Positions 13,874 to 20,060 of a stretch of DNA of 20,060 nucleotides are shown piece by piece; position 1 is the stretch's first letter; every line of letters begins with the position of its first letter. The position numbers and the translations under genes are program-made. The notes beneath the pieces are model-generated. The model saw only the letters and a list, made by a program, of their open reading frames with translations. It was not told where the DNA came from and did not search any database. Source of the stretch: JBGTKH01 sp041744735 (GTDB lineage: Bacteria; Planctomycetota; Planctomycetia; Pirellulales; Pirellulaceae); NCBI GenBank assembly GCA_041744735.1, contig JBGTKH010000617.1, positions 1 to 20,060 on the forward strand, read 5' to 3'.

Positions 13874-16800
13874 TGAGCGCCGGCCGTGTTCCAAACGTAG
13901 CCTATGTCCGGAGCGAGATCGGACAGAAGAGCTTCGAGATGCGGCGCGAGCAGTGTTGAAGGAACGTCGCCGAGCCTTTCTTTGCCGCGGGAGATGGGTG
14001 TCAGGCGTTGCGTAACTCGATCTTGAACTGGTGCAATGACCGCTGGGTCGGCGACAAGCGACCGGAACCTCGCGGCCGAGTGCGGCACAGCTTTGAATTC
14101 GGGCGAAACCCCCGAGTCCGAATCGACCGTGGGCAGCGCGGCGGCGCTGCCACCACTCATCGCATCGGGCGCCGCGGCTTCGCCTTCACCGCTTGGTGGC
14201 GGATTCCGCACGCGGGCGATCAGTGTGAAGACGTCGATCCGGGTCAGCAGATTGTCAGGCTCCACGTCGGGAAACTCAGGATCGGTCATCGCCGCCGGCC
14301 GAGGCACAGCTAACTCGGTGCCGTTGCCAAGTTGCCGTATCAGGGCAATTAACTTAAATACATCGAGCCTCTCGGCGTCCGCGTCGACGTCGAATTTGTC
14401 ATCCCGGTTTTGCCACGGAAACTCGTTCATCACAACCTGGATTGTAAACGTCTCGGAAAGAGCCATCGGCGGTGTACCGTTGTCCGTGGCTGAAACCATC
14501 ACCTCCACCGTCGCTGCGACGGACCGCAGCAAATGCACATCCGCCTTCAGTTTCAACTGCCCGGCTAATACCTCAAAACGGTCGTCCGAAACGTCGAACG
14601 AGTGCGTGTCACCTGTGTCCGGATCGACCACCGAGAGGTTGCCGACAACAGCGCCTAGAATGTTTTCATCGACCGCCTGCCGCGACAACGCGACGTCCGT
14701 CGGAGCACTATTCCTGGCGCAATCGTCGCCGCCGGGGGCGATGGCGATCGAGCAAACCAGCAATGAATCGGTCGCCGGGTCACCCGTGATCGGCATGCTG
14801 TTGGCCCTTGCAGTCACGTCGCTCGTCGTGTTGAGATAGCGTCCCTCGAGCGCCGCGGCGGGCACCTGCAGCGTGACGCTAAACATGCAGAAAGTTTGAG
14901 GGTCGACCGTTCCACCTGTAAAACTCAACGTGCTCGTGCCGGAAATCTGCGAGCCTGCGCCGCAGAAACCGTTGGAAGTCCCACGGCCGCAAGGCCCGGC
15001 AGAGCGGCGTTCAGGTCGTCGGTAAATGCGACTTGCGTCACGGGGGTTGGGGACAAGTTAGTCAGCGTAAACGTCAGCGTTACGTTGTCGCCGCTGAGAA
15101 CCGCGTTGTCGCTGAACGATTTCGAGATCGTCAGCGGCAGCGCCACCACCAAATTATCTGCGGCCCCGGGCAGCGTCACCGGTGTACCGCCGATATTGGC
15201 CGAAAGATCGCCAGTTTGATTTGCATATTCGCCAGGTTCCGCAGCAGCGGGGATCTGCAGGGTCACACTGAATCTGCACGGCTCGCCGGCATCCAAACTC
15301 CCGCCTGTGAGCGTGATCGTATCGGTGCCGGAGATTCGCGAGCCGGGGCCGCAGACGTCGTTTGCGTCGGCCGCAACGGCAACCAGGCCTGAGAGAGCCG
15401 CAGCCAGATCATCCGAGAAAGTAATTCCCGAGGCGCTTGCGACCGGGCTGTTATTGGTGATGACGAATTCCAGATTCACCGTACCGCCGGCGGCGACCGG
15501 ATCATTGGTAAAAGATTTCGTAAAGGTCAACCCGCCCACGTCGAGTTCATCGCTGGCCGGACTTCCAGTAGCTGTCTTGTTGAGCACCGTGGCGGTGACG
15601 TCACTCGTTGTATTGGTAAAACTTCCCGGCAAAGCCTCATCGGGAATCTGCAGCGTGACACGGAACGTACACGACGATCCCGCCATCAGACTGCCGCCGG
15701 TGAAAGTCAGCATCGAGGTGCCGTTCAAATTCGAGCCGACACCGCACACGTTGTTGGCCGGCAGTCCGATCGCCGTCAAACCCGAGAGCGTCGCACCAAG
15801 ATCGTCAGTGAAGGAGATCGACGTGGCATTTGCCGTAGCGTTCTCGTCGTAAGCCAACATAAAATCCAGCACCACGGTGCCGCCGGGAATGGCCGCGTCG
15901 TCAAGGAAACGCTTCGTCAATTGCGGCGCGGCCACCACCTGCAAGACGTCAGTCGCCGGACGGCCGGTGAGCGACTGGCCGCCGACCGTAGCCGTGATGT
16001 TGCTGGTCGTGTTTGTGTAAGTCCGGCCCGATGTGCCGGGGGGCACGGTCAAGGTCACGTCGAATGTGCATGGCGCGTCTGGCCCCAGACTGCCGCTAGT
16101 CATGGAGAGCAACCGTACTTCTTCGGGCGGACCATCTTCGCCGGGTTGAGAAACGGTGATTACTTCAATCGAAGAACCTGCACCGCAAAAGCCGCTGGCC
16201 GGCAAGTTTTGCACCGCAGCGTCCTGCAGGAACTGATCGAGGTTGTCGGTGAAGGCGATGTCAGTCGCGTTACCCCCGGTGTCGGTGTTGGTGATGGTGA
16301 ACCGAAGCGTTACGTCTTCGCCGGGCACAACCGGGTCGTTGATAAACATCTTCGTCAAACGTGGCACGGCCGCGACGAACAGGGCATCTTCAGCGGGTGC
16401 GCCCATCACGTTCGCCCCGTCGATGACCGCGGTGATCGTGCTGGTCGTGTTGATGTAATCTCCGGGAGCGGCGTTGCCAGGCACCTGCAGCGTGGCGGTG
16501 AAAACACACGACTCGCCTGACCCAAGATTTCCGCCGGTCAACATCAGCGTGCCGGTGCCGCTCAACGTGGATCCCGCGCCGCAGACGTTATTGGCGGCCA
16601 GGCCGACTGTCACGAGCCCAAGCAGAGTCGTGGTGAGATGGTCGGTGAATGCGATGCTGGTCGCAGGAAAGTTACGATCGAAATTGGTGACCGTGAACCT
16701 GACGTCGACCGTGTCGCCGGGAGCAACCGGATCAGCGAGAAACTCTTTCTTGACATGGATCTCATCGCGCGTGACCAACAGCGTGGCCCCGGCTTTGCCA

Positions 16801-17501
16801 CTGGAAAGACTTGTGCGTCCGATCATCGCGGTCAATTCGTCGGAAAGGTTGCCCAATTGGCCAGGCGTGGTCGCGAAAACGTCGACCGTGACGGTGCAGC
16901 TTGAACCGGCTCCCAACGCGGGAGAGTTCACGGTGCCAACGGCGACCAAACTGATAACATCCGTACCAGGGTCGGCGATCAGCGCGGCAGGCATGGACAT
17001 GCTGCCGCAATCGGTGGAAGCGCTCGCGGGATCTGCGACCACCATTCCCGATGGCAACGTGTCGGTAAAATCGAACTCAGTCACGGGATTTGGATTGGCC
17101 GTATTATCGATGGTGAACGTCAACTCTGTGCGGCTACCGAGATTGACGGAACTCGCCTTAAACAGTGTGATGTGATCGCCTCGAGAAAATGATTCGTGAG
17201 CTTGACCGGTGAGGTCCCCAGCCGTCCAGGATCGCGGCATGGCGTCCTGGTAAGCCCGAGTATAAGTCGATGACGAAAACAGAGGCCACGCGGCTGATAC
17301 GAACGAGAGGCCCCCTTCACCTCGTTGATGTTCGTCCGCAAAACGGGATTCGCAAGGCAGCGGCCGATGGCCGACACCCAGCGAGTCGGGGACCACAGCA
17401 GATCCGGAGTAGTGCGCCGAGTCCGCTCGCGCACGAAAGGAGAAACCTGATTGCAGTTCGCCTGAAGCGGCCAGCAGATGCTCGAAGTTAGAGCAGGTCA
17501 T
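13870..17501 (-). pseudogene. DUF11-repeat surface protein with cadherin- and dockerin-like modules, frameshifted and 5'-disrupted
   Basis: Two frames join to one gene: 17501 to 14925, then 14928 to 13870. Six units of about 130 residues run from near 17170, each like KSFTNDPVAAGGTVNLEF...FTDDL...NNVCGAGS...LTGGSL...C.F.VTLQIP...NTTS. They are Ig-like DUF11-type adhesin repeats. Inside unit six the frame breaks near 14973: one frame reads GLPTVSAAQARR, and the other resumes as GFCGAGSQISGTSTL. The second frame then has a cadherin-like domain (about 14703-14427: PTDVALSRQAVDEN, DPDTGDTHSFDVSDDRFEV) and two dockerin-like loops (about 14418-14202: PWQNRDDKFDVDADAERLDV; PDVEPDNLLTRIDVFTLIA). No signal peptide exists at 17501, so the real start is lost or lies elsewhere. 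A secreted cell-surface protein is likely. Confidence 0.8.
17180..17499. other. Junction region between the DUF11 gene and the RT-Dabb chimera
   Basis: The minus-strand frame of the DUF11 gene stays open here but encodes about 105 residues with no adhesin repeats, signal peptide or recognisable domain. The plus-strand frame leading into the chimera is open only from 17413. The stretch looks like rearranged or foreign DNA that replaced the 5' end of the adhesin gene. I see no complete gene, transposase or clear promoter in it. Confidence 0.45.
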
Positions 17502-17892
17502 GACCGAACTCGGACTCTCGCTGAGTGCCGAGAAGACGAAGCTCGCAAGTTACGAGAAGGGTTACGAATTCCTGGGCTTTCGGCTTTCGAGCAAGTCACG
17601 AACGATGCGACCCAAGTCCTTGGAGAAATTTAAGGCCGACCTAGCGCCCGAGCAAGTCCAGGAAGTCGTCGACGCCTTCGCCGCGCTGCCCAAGCAGATC
17701 GACACCATCGTCGGCTTCGAACACGGCACCAACGTCAGTGTAGAAGGCAAGTCCGAGGGCCTCACACATTGCTTCATCGTCACCTTTAGCAACGAGCAGG
17801 GCCGTGACACCTACCTGCAGCACCCGGCTCATCAAGCCTACGTAAAGCTAGTCAAAGACCGCCGCGAACAAGTGATTGTGTTTGACTACTGA
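17500..17892 (+). pseudogene. Chimera: group II intron reverse-transcriptase fragment joined to a Dabb domain (130 aa)
   Basis: Residues 1-45 (MTELGLSLSAEKTKLASYEK, GYEFLGFRLSS, RTMRPKSLEKFK) match the end of the polymerase domain and start of the X domain of group II intron reverse transcriptases: the LGL.LS.EKT, GF.FLGF and RPKSL..FK motifs. Residues 43-130 (KFKADLAPEQVQEVVDAF, AALPKQIDTIVGFEHGTNVS, FIVTFSNEQGRDTYLQHPAHQAYV, VIVFDY) are a stress-responsive A/B-barrel (Dabb) domain lacking only its first strand. The join falls at KFKAD (17626-17640), a sequence plausible in both parents. The catalytic YADD part of the RT is absent. The product is probably non-functional as an RT; the Dabb part might still fold. 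There is no clear ribosome site at 17500. Confidence 0.75.
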
Positions 17893-18592
17893 CTACTGGA
17901 CGAACCAGTGACTGCGATCGGTTGCAGTCTGCAGACAATTAGTCAAGCTCCGGCGTCATCGCGGTCGGGTTGTCAACTGTCTCGCTCGAATGAGATCCTT
18001 GCGGGATGAAATGTTTCGATGAGCAACCGCATCGCCGACGATCGGTGCGGCGGGTCAGGTTGCCCACCGCGTCGTAGACGAAGTAGCGCGTGAAGCTAAG
18101 CTGGTTGGTCTCTTCGACCACGCGGTTCAAGGCGTCGTACACCCACGAGGTCGCGTTGCTGACCGGATCGGTCAGGCTGAGCATGTTGCCGACCGCGTCA
18201 TAGGTGAAGCTGCTGACTCCGCTCAGAGCGTCGGTGCTGCTGGTGCGGCGGTACAGGTTGTCGTAGGCGTATTGCGTGACCTGCTGCAGCGGATCGGTGA
18301 CGGAGAGCAGGTTGCCCACCGTGTCGAAGCTGAAGCTGGTCACGTTTTCCAGCGGATCGGTGACGCTGGTGCGGCGGCCCAAGCCGTCGTAGGCGAAACT
18401 GGTCGTGCGGCCGAGTGGGTCGGTTTGTGATAGCAACTGGCCGGAGGCGTCCCGCGTGAAGCTGATCACGCCGCTGAGGGCGTCGGTGATGGAGGTGTTT
18501 TGGTTCAGCGCGTCGTAGGCGTAAGTGGTGGTGTTATCGAGCGGGTCGGTGACGGTAAGCAGGTTGTTGGCGGCGTCGTAGGTGAAGGAGTA

Positions 18593-18623
18593 GACGGGCG
18601 AGGACGCCCATCCTACAGGGGCG
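18593..18623 (-). repeat. Intragenic GTAG palindrome, copy R1 (in frame)
   Basis: On the minus strand it reads CGCCCCTGTAGGATGGGCG, then TCCTCGCCCGTC. GTAG precedes a hairpin with stem GGGCG, loop TCCT, stem CGCCC. Here it is translated in frame within the RHS gene as APVGWASSPV, between TSITLH and YSFTYDAANN. Confidence 0.85.
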
Positions 18624-18736
18624 TGGAGCGTGATGCTGGTACGGCGGCCTAGGATGTCGTAGGCGTAGGTGGTGGTGCGGTCCAGCGGATCGGTGACGGA
18701 GATGAGTTGGTTGGCGGCGTCGTAGGTGAAAGAATG

Positions 18737-18777
18737 GACGGGCGAGGACGCGCGAGGACGCCCATCCTACAGGGGCG
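18737..18777 (-). repeat. Intragenic GTAG palindrome, copy R2, with a 10-base duplication that shifts the frame
   Basis: Identical to the other copies except that GCGTCCTCGC is duplicated in tandem, making 41 bases in place of 31. The upstream frame therefore reads PAPVGWASSRVLARPFF and leaves the YD pattern. The YD frame resumes just downstream as SPVHSFTYDAANQL. Confidence 0.85.
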
Positions 18778-19028
18778 GGCTGAATCAGTTGCACCAGGCG
18801 GTTGCGGTTGTCGTAGACGTACTCGGTGGTGTTGCCCAGCGGGTCGGTGACCGAGCGCAGGTTGCCGGCTTTGTCGTAGGCGTAGGTGGTGATCGGCGAG
18901 CCGCTGCCTGGATCGGGCTGCGTAACGCTGATCAGTCGGTTCAATTCGTCGTAGGTGTAGGTGGTCACTCGGCCTAGGGCGTCGGTTTGGGCGATGAGGT
19001 TTCCGGCTGCGTCGTAGTCGCTGAGTTG

Positions 19029-19059
19029 GACGGGCGAGGACGCCCATCCTACAGGGGCG
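19029..19059 (-). repeat. Intragenic GTAG palindrome, copy R3 (in frame)
   Basis: The same 31-base sequence as R1, translated in frame as PAPVGWASSPV between ITTL and QLSDYDAAGN of the RHS gene. Confidence 0.85.
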
Positions 19060-19433
19060 GGGAGCGTGGTGATCACGTGGCGGCCGAAGGCGAAGGTGGT
19101 GACGTTGCCCAGCGGGTCGGTTTGGCTGAGCGCGCGGCCGAGCGCGTCGTAGCTCGTGGAATACACGGCAGAGGAAGGCAGCGTGACGGAGGTGTTGCGG
19201 CCCAGTGGGTCGTAAGCATACGACGTCATTCGGCCCAGCGGATTGGTGGCGGCAGTCATTCGTCCGGCAACGTCGTATGCGTGCATGGTGACGGTTGGAT
19301 TGCCGTCGGCGTCGTGGTCGGGTTGAATCGTTTGCACGAGGTTGCCGGCCGTGTCGTAGATGTACTCGGTGACGCGGCCTAGCGGATCGGTTTCGTGCGT
19401 GAGGCGGCCGAGTGCGTCGTAGGAGAAGAGATG

Positions 19434-19464
19434 GACGGGCGAGGACGCCCATCCTACAGGGGCG
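19434..19464 (-). repeat. Intragenic GTAG palindrome, copy R4 (in frame)
   Basis: The same 31-base sequence as R1 and R3, translated in frame as PAPVGWASSPV between IQVTL and HLFSYDALGR of the RHS gene. Confidence 0.85.
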
Positions 19465-19709
19465 GGCAACGTGACTTGGATCAGGCGGTCGAGGTTGTCG
19501 TAGGTGTACTCGGTGCGCCGGCCTAGTTCGTCGATCTCGGCGGACAAGTGATAGGAGGCGTCGTACTCGAACTCGACGAAGGCCAGGTCGCTGGTGCCGA
19601 TGGCGTACGTCATGCGCGTGGGTTGGGCTTTGGCGTTGTATTGATAGGCGGTCACATGGCCTTGCGGGTCGGTGACGGTTTCTCGTTGGCCGGCCAGAGG
19701 GAGGGGGAG

Positions 19710-19743
19710 GACGGGTCGGAGACGTCGGAGACCCATCCTACAG
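19710..19743 (-). repeat. Intragenic GTAG palindrome, copy R5 (divergent, frame-shifting)
   Basis: On the minus strand it begins GTAGGATGGGTCTCCGAC and carries GTCTCCGAC again before CCGTC, so it is a variant palindrome (GGGT stem with ACCC) with an internal direct repeat. The extra sequence between FTYT and LAGQRETVTDPQGH is 44 bases, not a multiple of three, and it breaks the RHS frame. Confidence 0.7.
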
Positions 19744-20060
19744 TGTAGGTGAAAGTGGTCACCACGTCGTCGGTTTCGCAGTTCATCTCGTCATCGGGCT
19801 GCCCGACCACTTGGCGCACCGCCAGCACGTTGCCGTTGACCGGGTCGATGTCGTACAGCGTCAAGTGGCCCAGTGCGTCGGTATAGCTGGTCAATTGGTT
19901 AAATGCGGGTTCGTACGTCCAGGTTTGAATCGAACTGTCGGGCGAGACCATTTGCAGCAGGTTGCCGCGATCGTCGTACGAGTGCAGCGTGACGTAGCCA
20001 TCGCCGCCGTCCGGGTCCGGCTGGACCAGCCGCGTCACGCGGCCCTCGGCGTCGTACTCG

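Larger units (their letters stand above)
17939..20060 (-). pseudogene. RHS/YD-repeat protein, C-terminal part, two frameshifts, truncated 3' end (partial)
   Basis: The minus strand encodes a long run of YD repeats of about 20 residues (YDALGRLTHETDPLGRVTEY, YDAVGNMLSLTDPVSNATSW), typical of large secreted or surface RHS proteins. The gene enters from beyond 20060. The frame used up to about 19740 is followed by another from 19736 to about 18755, then a third to 17939. Both breaks coincide with a palindromic repeat (19710-19743 and 18737-18777). Repeats stop at NLTRRTDR (about 18040). The usual RHS core and variable C-terminal toxin are missing, and an unrelated tail (CGCSSKHFIPQGSHSSE) leads to TAA. 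Repairing the two shifts would give one continuous YD frame across the window. It is most likely a decaying gene, unless the shifts are sequencing errors in hairpins. Confidence 0.85.

Noticed and set aside
17300..17500. Intact group II intron or retron with RNA part upstream of the RT fragment
   Set aside because: I could not recognise domain V/VI or intron ends, and the polymerase active site is missing, so only a short RT remnant is supported.
18593..19743. The five regularly related repeats as a CRISPR array
   Set aside because: Spacing is uneven (about 34 to 375 bases) and the sequences between copies are YD-repeat coding sequence, not spacers. No cas genes are present.
17939..20060. 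RHS gene as a polymorphic toxin with an immunity gene
   Set aside because: The repeats end without an RHS core or C-terminal toxin domain, and no small immunity-like gene follows. The adjacent open frame is the RT-Dabb chimera on the other strand.

Overview
The window is about 20 kb of GC-rich bacterial DNA that looks like a planctomycete of the Pirellulales type. The basis is a large periplasmic TPR protein next to a probable ExbB-like gene, an ECF sigma factor paired with a YfbK-like von Willebrand A protein, a Tat-exported TIM-barrel 'sugar phosphate isomerase/epimerase', a secreted repeat protein ending in cadherin-like and dockerin-like modules, a YD/RHS repeat protein, and many short palindromes between genes. 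No rRNA, tRNA or CRISPR array is visible. Taxonomy is inferred from gene content only.

Layout. 1-4826 (minus strand): a probable three-gene envelope operon, a 1129-aa TPR protein with an embedded EF-hand, a 344-aa TPR protein, and the signal-peptide start of a third gene that runs off the left edge. 5113-7845 (minus): an ECF sigma factor followed by a membrane-anchored vWA protein whose cytoplasmic N-terminus may act as an anti-sigma. 8304-11695 (minus): an SDR oxidoreductase, the GTPase HflX with a good promoter, and a flavin-reductase-like protein, all separated by palindromic elements. 11714-13630 (plus): a Tat-exported TIM-barrel protein with its own promoter and a small HicB/ribbon-helix-helix protein. 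13741-20060: a rearranged zone with a frameshifted and 5'-disrupted DUF11-repeat surface protein, a chimera of a group II intron reverse-transcriptase fragment and a Dabb domain, and the frameshifted, 3'-truncated tail of an RHS/YD-repeat gene that continues past the right edge.

The most interesting signal lies in the repeats. (1) Three 132-136 bp elements have the shared ends CTAGTGSTTYGTC, and each one's right-hand CTAG supplies the TAG stop codon of the neighbouring minus-strand gene. Two share one palindromic core and the third has a different core. (2) Several intergenic palindromes have GTAG at one foot and CTAC at the other, the architecture of REP/REPIN sequences moved by RAYT transposases in other bacteria. 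(3) A GTAG-type palindrome occurs five times inside the RHS gene. Three copies are read in frame as the peptide PAPVGWASSPV, and the other two coincide with the gene's two frameshifts. No RAYT or other transposase is visible in the window.
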